A stretch of DNA of 64,000 bases from Marinimicrobium sp038419845. Its GTDB lineage: Bacteria > Pseudomonadota > Gammaproteobacteria > Pseudomonadales > Cellvibrionaceae. Where the stretch lies: the NCBI RefSeq assembly GCF_038419845.1, contig NZ_JBCAQT010000003.1:124001-188000 (forward strand), given 5' to 3'. A program made the translations under genes and the position numbers. Below the pieces are notes generated by a model. The model did no database searches. It was not told the origin of the DNA and saw nothing but the letters and a program-made list of their open reading frames with translations. Of this stretch, positions 16,954 through 26,960 are shown in pieces (position 1 is the stretch's first letter; every line of letters begins with the position of its first letter).

Positions 16954-19900
16954 ATGGAAAGACGACTGGTGGACGCCGACGATCTTCAGGGGTTGTTTGC
17001 GGACCTGGACCGATTGGGGCGTGACCTCATCACTGAATCTGACTTTACGCACTGGGAAGTCTTCCGTCGAACGTTTTTTGCGCGATTGCCTCTGGAGGAA
17101 TGGGTGGGCCGCCCGATTCAGGACGTGTTCGGCGCGGTTTACAGCGCCTGGCGCCTGCTCGAAGACCATACCCCCGGCGCGCCCTCGATACGCCTGTTCA
17201 ATCCCAACCTGGAAGAGGATGGCTGGCTGTGCCCGCACACAGTGTTGCTGGTCAAGCACGCCGACATGCCCTTCCTGGTGGATTCCATCCGCATCGAACT
17301 CAACCGGCGCAACATTGCCATTCACAGCATCAAGAGTACGGTCATCGCTGTGGAGCGGAACGCAAAAGGGCAGCTGAATCGCCTGGAGGCCGCCGGGTGC
17401 GAGACGGATACCGAGGCCGCCTGTGGGCGCACCGATGACCCCGGGCTCAGCAGAGAAGCCCTGATTTACATGGAGATTCGCCTGCATACCGACAGCGGGG
17501 TTCTGAGGGATATACGCCGTTCACTGCAAGTGGTGCTCAACCAGGTCAAGGTGGTGGTGAATGACTACCATCCGTTATTGGCCGAAGCCGAAACCGCTGA
17601 GGCTCAGCTGACCCATGCGACCCACCCGCCGATGGATAGCAAAATCAACGAAAGCCAGGCCTTCCTCGCCTGGTTGCGGGATAACCACTTCACCTTCATG
17701 GGATATGTCGAGTATGACATTGTCAGCGAAAACGGCACCCGGGTTCTGAAGGAAAACGCCGACAAGCGCCTGGGTCTGTTTCGTCTGGACGAGACCGAAC
17801 CCGACCGCAAGGTGCTGGATGATGATAGCGCCGGTACGCTGCAGTTTCATCTGTCGCCCAAGCTCATTGCCTTTTCCAAATCACCCGGGCGTTCGCGTGT
17901 TCATCGCCAGGCGTACTCTGATTATGTGGTAGTGAAGCGCTTTGACGACCAGGGCGAGTTCTGCGGTGAAGCACGGTTTCTGGGGCTCTATACCTCGGCG
18001 GTCTATACGCTGAGCCCCTATCAGATTCCGCTGATCCGGGAGAAGGTCGGTGAAGTGTTTGAACGGTCGGGGCTGGACCCGGCGAGTCATGACGGCAAGG
18101 CGCTGCGCCAGATCCTGGAAACCTTCCCCCGTGATGAACTCTTTCAGAGCAGTACCTCCCAGTTGTACGAAATCACCACCGGTGTGGCGCGCATCAATGA
18201 GCGCTATCGCGTGCGCCTGTTTGTGCGTCAGGATGTGTTCGGGAAGTTCATCAACTGCCTCATCTATGTGCCCCGGGATCTGTTTACCACCCGCATTCGC
18301 ATGCGCATCCAGTCGCTTCTGGGCAAAGCACTCGGTGCCCATGAGGTCGACTTCAACACCTATTTTTCGGAATCCATCCTCGCCCGGGTGCATCTGGTGT
18401 TCCGCGTCGATCCGGAGGTGGCGCGCGATTACGATGTCGAGCAGCTCGAGGCGCAGATTATTGAAATCACCCGCTCCTGGGAGGATCAATTGCTGGAGGC
18501 GCTCACCGAAGCCAAGGGCGAGGAGCGCGCGGTGTTGTTGCTCGAGCAGTATCAGGACGCCTTTCCGTCCGGCTACCGGGATCACTTCGATGCCCGTTCG
18601 GCGGTCCAGGACATTGACCAGATGGAGGCACTCGGGGGCAACGGTGAGCTGGCGCTGAGCTTTTATCAACCGCCCAACGTCGATGACCGGGCGCTGCGCT
18701 TCAAAGTGTTCCGGCGCAACCGCCCCATGGAGTTGTCCGATGTGATTCCGGTGCTCGAACACCTCGGACTTCGGGTGGTGGCCGAGCACCCCTACGAGAT
18801 TGTGACGGCGGATGAAAAATCCGTGTGGATGCACAACTTCCACTTGAGTCACGACCTCAGTGACAAGTTGGACGTGGCTTCGGTGCGCAATAACTTCCAG
18901 GAGGCCTTCTCGGCGGTCTGGCGCCAGGAGGCCGAGAGTGATGCGTTCAATCGCCTGGTACTGGGCGCGCGCCTGAGCTGGCGCGAGGTCGTTTTGTTGC
19001 GGGCGCTCGCCTGCTACATGCGCCAGACGCTGTTCAACTTTACCGAGCAGTACATCGCCTCGGCACTGGCCAGTCATGTGCGCATCACCCGCGATCTGGT
19101 GGCCCTGTTCAAGGCGCGTTTCGATCCGCGCGCACGCAGTGATGAGAAAACCCGGCGCGAGCGCGGCGAGCGTCTGCGCGCAAAAATCATCAAAGCGCTC
19201 GACCAGGTGAGCAACCTCAATGAGGATCGGATCATCCGCCGCTACCTGGCCATTCTCGATGGCTGTGTTCGCACCAACTATTTTCAGCCCGACGCGTCGG
19301 GTCAGGCCAAAAACTATCTGTCGTTGAAGTTGATGCCCCGGGAGATTGCGGATATCCCCGAGCCCCGCCCGATGTTTGAGATATTCGTGTACTCGCCGCG
19401 TATGGAGGGCGTCCATCTGCGTGCGGGCAAGGTGGCGCGCGGTGGGTTGCGTTGGTCGGATCGTCTGCAGGACTACCGCACCGAAGTGCTCGGGCTGGTC
19501 AAGGCCCAGCAGGTCAAAAATGCGGTGATTGTTCCCAACGGCGCCAAAGGTGGTTTTGTGTGCAAACGGCCCCCCAGTGGGGGCGACCGCAAAGCACTGC
19601 AGCAGGAAGCGATTGCCTGCTACCAGACGTTTATCCGCGGGCTTCTGGACATCACCGATAATCTGGTGGAAGGCCGGATTCAAGTGCCGGAGCAGGTGGT
19701 GCGTCTGGACGAAGACGATCCCTACCTGGTAGTGGCGGCCGACAAGGGGACCGCCACCTTCTCTGATATTGCCAACGAAATATCCAACGAATATCACCAC
19801 TGGCTGGGCGATGCGTTTGCGTCCGGTGGCAGTCAGGGGTATGACCACAAGGCCATGGGCATCACTGCGCGCGGTGCCTGGGTGGCCGTGCAGCGACACT

Positions 19901-21855
19901 TCAAGGAGCTGGGAAAGGATATCCAGAACGAGGACTTCACCGTGGTGGGCGTGGGCGATATGGCCGGCGATGTCTTTGGCAATGGCATGTTGTTGTCAAA
20001 ACACATCTGTCTGGTGGCGGCTTTCAACCACATGCACATTTTCATTGACCCGACGCCGGACGCCGCCAGCAGCTTTGAGGAGCGACAGCGCCTGTTCGAT
20101 ACGCCGGGAACCAACTGGGCCGACTATAACGGGAAGTTGATCAGCAAAGGCGGTGGGGTTTTCAGCCGCGATGCCAAATCGATAAAAATCTCGCCACAAA
20201 TGCGCGAGTGCTTCGGTATCGAGGAGAGGGAGCTGACCCCGACCGAGCTGATTTCCGCACTGCTCAAGGCGCCGGTGGACCTTCTTTGGAACGGCGGCAT
20301 TGGCACCTATGTGAAAGCCTCCAGTGAAACTCACGCCGAAGTGGGCGACAAGGCCAACGACTCCCTTCGGGTCGATGGTGATCAACTGCGCTGTAAAGTC
20401 ATCGGCGAAGGCGGCAACCTGGGGATGACCCAGCTTGGTCGGGTGGAATACGCGCTCAATGGCGGTGCCTGCAATACCGACTTTATCGACAATGCCGCCG
20501 GCGTTGACTGTTCTGACCACGAGGTCAACATCAAAATACTGCTGAACGAAGTTCAGGAGAATGGTGATCTGACCGGAAAGCAGCGTAACCAGCGGCTGGT
20601 GGAGATGACCGATCAGGTGGCCGAGCTGGTGTTGCACAACAACTACCGCCAGACCCAGGCGATCAGTGTGGCGGCCTCCGATGCATTGCGGCGCAATGCC
20701 GAGTACCGGCGGGTGATGAGCGTCTGGCAGAGTCAGGGGCGGCTCGATCGCAAGCTGGAGTTTCTGCCCGATGAAGAGACCCTGGCCGAGCGTCAGGCCC
20801 AGGGGCAGGGGCTGACCCGCCCGGAGTTGTCGGTGCTGATCTCTTACGCCAAGGTCATCCTTAAAAATGATCTGGCCGAAGCGGACGTGGCCGACGATCC
20901 CTATCTGGCCCGTTTCGCTCTGCGCGCCTTTCCAGAGCCGCTACAGAAAGATTTTCCCGAGTGGATCGAGCGCCACCGGTTGCGGGGAGAGTTGGTCGCC
21001 ACGCAAGTGGCCAACGATCTGGTCAACACCATGGGCCTGAGCTTTGCCCAGCGACTGCTCGACTCGACCGGCGTCAATACCGGCGACATGGCCAAGGCCT
21101 ATGTGATCGCCCGCGACATCTACCAGCTGGATGAAACCTGGCGAGCGCTGGAATCGCTCGACTATGTGGTCAGCTCGGAGGTGCAGATGGAGCTGATGAA
21201 AACCATGATGCGCCGTGTCCGGCGTGCCGCCCGTTGGTTCTTGCGCAATCGTCGCAGTCAACTGACGCCGCAAACCGAGATCGAGCACTTCGCGCCGCTG
21301 GTTGTGGAGGTGATGCAGGCGTTGCCCGATTACCTGCAGGGGCGGGCGCTGGAAGAGTGGACCGAGCAGAGCGAGCGGTTGCGGGTGGCCGGTGTGCCGG
21401 AGGATCTGTTACCACGGGTTGCCGCCCCGGGCCACCTCTACTCGGGACTGAGTATTGCCGAAGCCTCACGCCAGACCCGGCTACCCCTGATGACCGTGAC
21501 GGATCTGTATTTACAGCTTAACGAACAGTTGCAGCTGCATGACTTCGCCCGCCAGATATCCGAGGCGGCGGTGGACAACTACTGGCAGGCCATGGCACGG
21601 GAAACCTACCTGGATGATCTGGAATCACAGCTTCGAAGTCTGACGTTGGCGCTGTGTCACTGGCTGGAAAATGATCAGACGGTCGAGTCGGTCATTGAAC
21701 AGTGGCAGGTGCTGATGAGCTTTCAGCTGGATCGCTGGCGGGGCATGATGAATGAAGTACAGAACAGCAGCGGCAGTGACTATGCCATTTTTTCCGTTGC
21801 CCTGCGGGAGCTGCTGGATCTGGTGCAGATAACCCAGTATGGAGAACCGGGTTGA
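16954..21855 (+). CDS. gdhB: NAD-specific glutamate dehydrogenase, large (about 180 kDa) type
   Basis: This very large enzyme (1,633 residues) oxidatively deaminates glutamate to 2-oxoglutarate with NAD. It belongs to the class known from Pseudomonas (GdhB) and Streptomyces. The catalytic core lies in the second half (GGLRWSDR, VPNGAKGGFV, GDMAGDVFGNGML, and the NAD-binding VIGEGGNLGMTQLGR), after a long N-terminal regulatory region with ACT-like segments. I prefer the ATG at 16954 to the one at 16930 because GGGAGGA sits 5 bases before it. The gene is divergent from moxR and precedes a catabolic operon containing two aminotransferases, which would supply glutamate. Confidence 0.95.
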   Translation: MERRLVDADDLQGLFADLDRLGRDLITESDFTHWEVFRRTFFARLPLEEWVGRPIQDVFGAVYSAWRLLEDHTPGAPSIRLFNPNLEEDGWLCPHTVLLVKHADMPFLVDSIRIELNRRNIAIHSIKSTVIAVERNAKGQLNRLEAAGCETDTEAACGRTDDPGLSREALIYMEIRLHTDSGVLRDIRRSLQVVLNQVKVVVNDYHPLLAEAETAEAQLTHATHPPMDSKINESQAFLAWLRDNHFTFMGYVEYDIVSENGTRVLKENADKRLGLFRLDETEPDRKVLDDDSAGTLQFHLSPKLIAFSKSPGRSRVHRQAYSDYVVVKRFDDQGEFCGEARFLGLYTSAVYTLSPYQIPLIREKVGEVFERSGLDPASHDGKALRQILETFPRDELFQSSTSQLYEITTGVARINERYRVRLFVRQDVFGKFINCLIYVPRDLFTTRIRMRIQSLLGKALGAHEVDFNTYFSESILARVHLVFRVDPEVARDYDVEQLEAQIIEITRSWEDQLLEALTEAKGEERAVLLLEQYQDAFPSGYRDHFDARSAVQDIDQMEALGGNGELALSFYQPPNVDDRALRFKVFRRNRPMELSDVIPVLEHLGLRVVAEHPYEIVTADEKSVWMHNFHLSHDLSDKLDVASVRNNFQEAFSAVWRQEAESDAFNRLVLGARLSWREVVLLRALACYMRQTLFNFTEQYIASALASHVRITRDLVALFKARFDPRARSDEKTRRERGERLRAKIIKALDQVSNLNEDRIIRRYLAILDGCVRTNYFQPDASGQAKNYLSLKLMPREIADIPEPRPMFEIFVYSPRMEGVHLRAGKVARGGLRWSDRLQDYRTEVLGLVKAQQVKNAVIVPNGAKGGFVCKRPPSGGDRKALQQEAIACYQTFIRGLLDITDNLVEGRIQVPEQVVRLDEDDPYLVVAADKGTATFSDIANEISNEYHHWLGDAFASGGSQGYDHKAMGITARGAWVAVQRHFKELGKDIQNEDFTVVGVGDMAGDVFGNGMLLSKHICLVAAFNHMHIFIDPTPDAASSFEERQRLFDTPGTNWADYNGKLISKGGGVFSRDAKSIKISPQMRECFGIEERELTPTELISALLKAPVDLLWNGGIGTYVKASSETHAEVGDKANDSLRVDGDQLRCKVIGEGGNLGMTQLGRVEYALNGGACNTDFIDNAAGVDCSDHEVNIKILLNEVQENGDLTGKQRNQRLVEMTDQVAELVLHNNYRQTQAISVAASDALRRNAEYRRVMSVWQSQGRLDRKLEFLPDEETLAERQAQGQGLTRPELSVLISYAKVILKNDLAEADVADDPYLARFALRAFPEPLQKDFPEWIERHRLRGELVATQVANDLVNTMGLSFAQRLLDSTGVNTGDMAKAYVIARDIYQLDETWRALESLDYVVSSEVQMELMKTMMRRVRRAARWFLRNRRSQLTPQTEIEHFAPLVVEVMQALPDYLQGRALEEWTEQSERLRVAGVPEDLLPRVAAPGHLYSGLSIAEASRQTRLPLMTVTDLYLQLNEQLQLHDFARQISEAAVDNYWQAMARETYLDDLESQLRSLTLALCHWLENDQTVESVIEQWQVLMSFQLDRWRGMMNEVQNSSGSDYAIFSVALRELLDLVQITQYGEPG

Positions 21856-22054
21856 ACGCAGACAACTCCATTGAACTCGAAGCAAAACTTTACATCATAT
21901 TTGTCAGGTGGTGGCCAATGTCTGCTAGAGTAAGTTGCAACGGTGGTTGAGCGGACAGCCCGACGTTTGCAGGCAAAACGAGGCTCCTGCGACAGTTTTG
22001 TGGCGTTACCAGGCACACCACCCTATGAGTATCGAACCCCAGGAGGAATATCCA

Positions 22055-23515
22055 ATGACACAGCCAAAACTGAGCAACAGCAAACTTTTTCGGCAGGCCT
22101 GTTATATCGGTGGTGAGTGGGTTGGCGCTCAGAGCGGCGAGACACTGGACGTGGATAACCCGGCCAATGGCGATATCCTGGGGCAGGTGCCCAACTGCAA
22201 CGCCCAGGACGCAGCCCGAGCGATCGCCGAAGCGGACAAGGGGTTTCAGGTCTGGCGCAAGAAAACAGCCAATGAGCGCAGCGAGTGTCTGTATCGCTGG
22301 TATCAGTTGATGTTGGATAACACCGAGGATTTGGGGAAACTCATGACCCTTGAGCAGGGCAAGCCTCTGGCCGAGTCCAAAGGCGAAGTCCAGTACGCCG
22401 CCTCTTTTATCAAGTGGTTTGCCGAGGAGGCACGGCGCTCCTATGGCGAAACCATCCCGGGTGCCAAACCGGATCAGCACATCGTGGTGACCCGTCAGCC
22501 CATCGGCGTGAGTGTGGCCATTACTCCCTGGAATTTTCCGGCGGCCATGATCACGCGCAAGGCGGGGGCCGCCCTGGCCGCCGGCTGCTCGATGATCGTC
22601 AAGCCCGCTGAAGCGACACCCTATACCGCCCTGGCTCTGGCCCACTTGAGCGCCGAGGCGGGCATCCCGGCCGGTGTGCTCAATGTGATTACCGGCAAAC
22701 CCCGGCCCATCGGCGAGGCTTTCACCAGCAGCCCGGTGGTGCGCAAACTCAGCTTTACCGGCTCCACCGTCGTGGGCGGCAAACTCATGGCCCAGTGCGC
22801 CGAGCATATACAGAAAGTGTCACTGGAGCTGGGGGGCAACGCGCCCTTTATTGTCTTTGACGATGCGGATCTGGATAAAGCGGTGGAGGGGGCCATGGCC
22901 TCCAAGTTCCGCAACACGGGCCAGACCTGTGTCTGCGCCAACCGCTTTCTGGTGCAGGACAGTGTGCACGACGCCTTTGTCGAGAAGCTGACCGCCGCCA
23001 TGAAAAAACTGAAAGTCGGTGACGGCTTTGAAGAGGGTGTGAACCAGTCGGCCCTGATCAACCGGGCCGCCGTGGAAAAGGTGACCCAGCATTACGAAGA
23101 CGCCATGAGCAAGGGGGCACAACGGGTTTACGGGCCGGTGCCGGAGGGGAAAAAGGGCAACTATGTCGAACCCCTGTTGTTGACCGACGTTACCCCGGAT
23201 ATGCAGCTCTGTCATGAAGAGACCTTTGGTCCACTGGCGGGGATCATCCGGTTCAAAACCGAAGAGGAAGCGATCCGCATCGCCAACGACACTCCCTACG
23301 GCCTGGCGGCCTATTACTACAGCCAGAATATCCACCGGGTCTGGCGGGTCGCCGATGGCCTGGACAGCGGCATCATCGGCGTCAACGAAGGCGCGGTGTC
23401 CAATGCCACGGCGCCCTTTGGCGGCATGAAAGCCTCGGGCCTGGGGCGTGAGGGTTCACGCCACGGTATGGAAGAGTACGAAGAGATCAAATACCTCTGC
23501 ATGGGCGGGGAGTAA
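22055..23515 (+). CDS. gabD: NAD(P)-dependent succinate/glutarate-semialdehyde dehydrogenase
   Basis: The 486-residue aldehyde dehydrogenase has catalytic Cys292 (GQTCVCANRF) and Glu258 (LELGGNAPF), the TPWNFPAAM substrate-pocket motif and the C-terminal GLGREGSRHGMEEYEEIKYLCMG typical of GabD/DavD. It should oxidise a 4- or 5-carbon omega-oxo acid (succinate or glutarate semialdehyde). AGGAGGA ends 7 bases before the ATG, a near-perfect ribosome site. It opens a tightly packed operon with a beta-decarboxylating dehydrogenase, two aminotransferases, a 2-hydroxyacid dehydrogenase and an amidase. GabD and DavD cannot be told apart by sight. Confidence 0.9.
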   Translation: MTQPKLSNSKLFRQACYIGGEWVGAQSGETLDVDNPANGDILGQVPNCNAQDAARAIAEADKGFQVWRKKTANERSECLYRWYQLMLDNTEDLGKLMTLEQGKPLAESKGEVQYAASFIKWFAEEARRSYGETIPGAKPDQHIVVTRQPIGVSVAITPWNFPAAMITRKAGAALAAGCSMIVKPAEATPYTALALAHLSAEAGIPAGVLNVITGKPRPIGEAFTSSPVVRKLSFTGSTVVGGKLMAQCAEHIQKVSLELGGNAPFIVFDDADLDKAVEGAMASKFRNTGQTCVCANRFLVQDSVHDAFVEKLTAAMKKLKVGDGFEEGVNQSALINRAAVEKVTQHYEDAMSKGAQRVYGPVPEGKKGNYVEPLLLTDVTPDMQLCHEETFGPLAGIIRFKTEEEAIRIANDTPYGLAAYYYSQNIHRVWRVADGLDSGIIGVNEGAVSNATAPFGGMKASGLGREGSRHGMEEYEEIKYLCMGGE

Positions 23516-23521
23516 GCACCG

Positions 23522-24679
23522 ATGGCACAGACTCGACCCAAGGAAATCACGCTCGCGTTGATGCCCGGTGACGGTATCGGACTGGAGGTCATGGACGCCG
23601 CCGAAACGGTGCTCGAGACGCTGCGGGAGCGTCACCAGTTGCCACTGCGCTGGGAAACGCTGCCCTGGCCCAGCACGGCCTGGCATCGGGAGCATGGCGA
23701 GATGATGCCGGCCGATGCCCTTGAGCAGCTGCGCGGCTACGACGCACTGTTATTGGGCGCTCTGGGGGACCCGGGGCCTACCAGTGACCCAAAACGGTAC
23801 CGGCTCTCGGATGGAATCTCTCTGGCACCTCTGCTGACGTTCCGCAAAGGCCTCGACCTGTGGGCCTGCGAGCGGCCGGCGCGGTTGCTGCCCGGGGCAC
23901 CTCAATATCTGGCCGACCCGCGCGCCGCGAATGTCGACATGCTGGTGATTCGCGAAAACAGCGAGGGCGAATACGTCAATCAGGGCGGGCGATTGCGTCC
24001 CGGCACGGTGGATGAGGTCGCCACTCAGCTGGAAGTGTTTACCCGCCGCGCGACCGAACGGTTGATTCGCCACGCCTTTCGCCGCGCCACCGAACGCTTG
24101 AAAGCGCGGCATGAAGCGGGCGAGATTCGCGATTACAGCTGTGCTCGCAGCGGGCATCAGAATGCTCAGGTCTGCCTGATCACCAAGCGCAATGCCCAGC
24201 CCAACTGGGGCGAGATGTACACCGAGGTGCTCGACCAGGTGGCGCCGGAATTTCCCGAGATTGGCGTACATCACGAGCTGGTCGACGCCGCCTGCATGAA
24301 GTTTGTCCAGTGCCCCTGGCAGTTCGATGTGGTGGCGGCCAGTAACCTGCACGGCGATATTCTCACGGATCTGGCAGCGGTACTCTCCGGTGGTCTCGGT
24401 GTAGCGCCTTCCTGCAACATCAACCCCGATGACAAAAGTCAGCCGGCCCTGTTCGAACCGACCCACGGGAGCGCGCCCGACATCGCTGGACAGGGGATTG
24501 CCAACCCCTCGGCCATGTTGTTGACCGCGGCGATGATGCTGGAGTGGCTGGACTTTTCCGCGCCAGCGGAACAGTTGCGAGCGGCGGTGGCCAAAGATTT
24601 GCAAGCACAACAGCAGGGCGATGCCAGGGCGCGAACCACGCGGGAGGTCACGCGGGGAATCATCGATAACCTGCGTTAA
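23522..24679 (+). CDS. isopropylmalate/tartrate dehydrogenase-family beta-decarboxylating dehydrogenase
   Basis: The 385-residue enzyme belongs to the isocitrate/isopropylmalate dehydrogenase family: MPGDGIGLEVM at the N-terminus, LRKGLDLWACERP-like RKGLDLWA, VIRENSEGEYVNQGGR, and the NAD site PTHGSAPDIAGQGIANPSAM. The family oxidises and decarboxylates 2-hydroxy acids with a beta-carboxylate. RENSEGEY and the general length point to the tartrate/D-malate (TtuC/DmlA) branch rather than LeuB, which normally sits with leuCD. It begins 6 bases after gabD. Substrate candidates are D-malate, tartrate or an alkylmalate. Confidence 0.8.
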   Translation: MAQTRPKEITLALMPGDGIGLEVMDAAETVLETLRERHQLPLRWETLPWPSTAWHREHGEMMPADALEQLRGYDALLLGALGDPGPTSDPKRYRLSDGISLAPLLTFRKGLDLWACERPARLLPGAPQYLADPRAANVDMLVIRENSEGEYVNQGGRLRPGTVDEVATQLEVFTRRATERLIRHAFRRATERLKARHEAGEIRDYSCARSGHQNAQVCLITKRNAQPNWGEMYTEVLDQVAPEFPEIGVHHELVDAACMKFVQCPWQFDVVAASNLHGDILTDLAAVLSGGLGVAPSCNINPDDKSQPALFEPTHGSAPDIAGQGIANPSAMLLTAAMMLEWLDFSAPAEQLRAAVAKDLQAQQQGDARARTTREVTRGIIDNLR

Positions 24680-24724
24680 CCGATGCGTTGAACACACCGA
24701 TCAACCAGTAAAGGAGCAACAACC

Positions 24725-25984
24725 ATGAGCCATCTGTCACCTCTGTTGAAACAGTCGAGCAAGGTGCACGTCAAAAAAGGCGAGGGCGCCTGGCTCTATG
24801 ACAGCAATGATCGGGCCTACCTGGATTTCACCTCCGGCATTGGCGTGACCAGTACCGGTCACTGCCACCCAAGGGTCGTCAAAGCCGCACAGGAACAGGT
24901 GGGCAAGGTCATTCATGCCCAATACACCACCGTGACCCACGAGCCCATGCTCAAGCTCACCGACCGCCTGGTGGAGAAAATGCCCAAGGGCATCGATTCG
25001 GTGGCATTTGCCAATTCTGGCTCCGAAGCGGTGGAAATGGCCTTGCGCCTGGCGCGCCACGCAACCGGGCGCGCCAACATCCTGACCTTTCACGGCGGTT
25101 TCCACGGCCGGACCATGGCGGCGGCCTCCATGACGACCTCTGGCACCAAGGTGCGCACCGGTTTTCATCCCATGATGGCCGGCGTGGTCGTGGCTCCCTT
25201 TCCTCATCTCTATCGTTACGGTTGGGATGAACAGACCGCCACCGACTTCTGTCTGCGTGAGCTGGACGAAATTCTCAAGACCCACAGCGCCCCCAGCGAC
25301 ACCGCCGCCATGATCATTGAGCCGGTGCAGGGCGAGTATGGCTACTATCCCGCCAACAAGGCGTTTATGCAGGGCCTGGCCCAGCGTTGCAAAGAGCACA
25401 ATATTCTGTTGATCGCCGATGAAATTCAGGCCGGTTACGGGCGCACGGGTAAGTTCTGGAGCATGGAACACTTTGGCGTTCAGCCCGATATCGTGATCAC
25501 CGCCAAGGGGCTGGCCAGTGGCTTCCCGCTGTCGGGCATCGCGGCCTCCCAGACTCTGATGAGCAAGGGGCTGCCGGGCTCCCAGGGCGGCACCTATGGC
25601 GCCAATGCGGTCGCCTGTGCCGCCGCCCTGGCGACGATGGATGTGGTGGAAGAAGAAGATCTGGTCGCCAACGCCGCCAAGCGTGGTGAGCAACTGTATG
25701 AACGGCTCGATGCGTTCAAGAAAGAATATGCCTGGATTGACGACCTGCGCGGCAAGGGGTTGATGCTGGGTATGGAAATCGCCAACGGTCCGGATCGGCC
25801 CCGTGGCGATATCGCCCAAAAGCTGACCGAGGCGGCCGAGCACCGCGGCCTGCTGCTGCTGCGCTGCGGCACGGCCGGGCAGATCGTTCGCTGGCTGCCG
25901 CCTCTGGTGGTGAGCGCCGAGGAGATCGATGATGCGGCCGATCGGTTCAACAAGGTTCTGGAGACAGTGGCGGAAGAGCTATGA
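24725..25984 (+). CDS. class III (omega) aminotransferase, GABA/5-aminovalerate type
   Basis: The 419-residue PLP enzyme has the class III hallmarks: DFTSGIGVTSTGHCHP near the start, SGSEAVEMALRLAR, DEIQAGYGRTGK (Asp232 holds the PLP nitrogen) and Lys261 in ITAKGLASGFPLS. Such enzymes move a terminal amino group to 2-oxoglutarate or pyruvate, giving a semialdehyde that the gabD product could oxidise. An AGGAG-type site (AAAGGAGCAACAACC) precedes the ATG. The stop overlaps the next gene by 4 bases (ATGA). The preferred amine is not readable from sequence. Confidence 0.87.
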   Translation: MSHLSPLLKQSSKVHVKKGEGAWLYDSNDRAYLDFTSGIGVTSTGHCHPRVVKAAQEQVGKVIHAQYTTVTHEPMLKLTDRLVEKMPKGIDSVAFANSGSEAVEMALRLARHATGRANILTFHGGFHGRTMAAASMTTSGTKVRTGFHPMMAGVVVAPFPHLYRYGWDEQTATDFCLRELDEILKTHSAPSDTAAMIIEPVQGEYGYYPANKAFMQGLAQRCKEHNILLIADEIQAGYGRTGKFWSMEHFGVQPDIVITAKGLASGFPLSGIAASQTLMSKGLPGSQGGTYGANAVACAAALATMDVVEEEDLVANAAKRGEQLYERLDAFKKEYAWIDDLRGKGLMLGMEIANGPDRPRGDIAQKLTEAAEHRGLLLLRCGTAGQIVRWLPPLVVSAEEIDDAADRFNKVLETVAEEL

Positions 25985-26937
25985 CTGAAATTCTGATTCT
26001 CACAGCCCCGGATGAAAAAGATCTGCCGGGCCTGGACAAGTTGCCCGAATCGGTCACCGTGACCCATGTCCGGGATGAAGCGAGCCTGCGTGACGGGCTG
26101 ACCCGGGCGCAGGTTCTGGTGGTGACCGATTTTCGCTCGGACATGCTCGCCGAGTGCTGGCCCGAGCAACCCAGTGTGCGCTGGGTCCATGCCACCAGCG
26201 CCGGTGTGGACGCACTCATGTTCCCGGCCCTGGCCGAGAGCGACATCCCGGTAACCAATGCCCGGGGCGTGTTCAATCGCGGGATTGCCGAGTACGTTTT
26301 GGGCGCCATATTGATGTTCGCCAAGGATACTCTGGGCAACCTTCACTACCAGAAACAGCATCGCTGGCAGCATCGGGAAACCCGACTGATCCGGGGCCAG
26401 CAGGCACTGATCGTCGGGGCGGGCTCGATCGGTACCACGGTGGGGCAATTGCTCTCCGCCGCTGGACTCGAAGTGATCGGTACGGCGCGCACGGCGCGCG
26501 AGATCGAGGGGTTTGCCGCGGTTCATGCCCAGGAGGATATGGCCCAGCTACTGCCTCACGCCGATTATGTGGTGATTACCGCACCACTCACCCCGGACAC
26601 GGAGGGGTTGTTTGATCGCGACAATTTTGCCGCCATGAAGCCCTCTGCCCACTTGATCAATGTGGGTCGTGGCCCCATTGTAAAAACAGGGGCGTTGCTC
26701 GAAGCCCTGGATAAGGGTGAGCTCGCGGGCGCCGCGCTGGATGTGTTCGAAGAGGAGCCGCTGGCCGAAGATCACCCCTTGTGGGACCGGCCCAACGTGA
26801 TGATTTCCGCCCACATGGCGGGGGATTTTATCGGATGGCGCCGTGCACTGGGCGAGCAATTTGTCGATAACTTTCTTCGCTGGCAGGCGGGGGATTCATT
26901 GCAAAACGAAGTGGACAAAGCGCGCGTCGGGCGTTAA
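25981..26937 (+). CDS. D-isomer-specific 2-hydroxyacid dehydrogenase
   Basis: The 318-residue NAD(P)-dependent oxidoreductase has the family features: an N-terminal flavodoxin-like domain, GAGSIGTTVGQLLSAAGLEVIG (Rossmann motif), INVGRGPIVKTGALLEAL with the substrate-binding Arg, the Glu of DVFEEEPL and the catalytic His in ISAHMAGD. Members reduce 2-oxo acids such as glyoxylate, hydroxypyruvate or pyruvate to D-hydroxy acids. It overlaps the aminotransferase gene, so its substrate is probably a 2-oxo acid made in the same pathway. It most resembles the short GhrA/Ddh-like group. Confidence 0.87.
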   Translation: MTEILILTAPDEKDLPGLDKLPESVTVTHVRDEASLRDGLTRAQVLVVTDFRSDMLAECWPEQPSVRWVHATSAGVDALMFPALAESDIPVTNARGVFNRGIAEYVLGAILMFAKDTLGNLHYQKQHRWQHRETRLIRGQQALIVGAGSIGTTVGQLLSAAGLEVIGTARTAREIEGFAAVHAQEDMAQLLPHADYVVITAPLTPDTEGLFDRDNFAAMKPSAHLINVGRGPIVKTGALLEALDKGELAGAALDVFEEEPLAEDHPLWDRPNVMISAHMAGDFIGWRRALGEQFVDNFLRWQAGDSLQNEVDKARVGR

Positions 26938-26960
26938 CCACAAGCGAGGAGAAGCCTTAG

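Noticed and set aside
17881..19899. Open frame of 672 codons on the minus strand opposite the glutamate dehydrogenase gene
   Set aside because: It is a GC-rich shadow frame; the plus strand holds a clear full-length enzyme and the antisense product has no recognisable domain.
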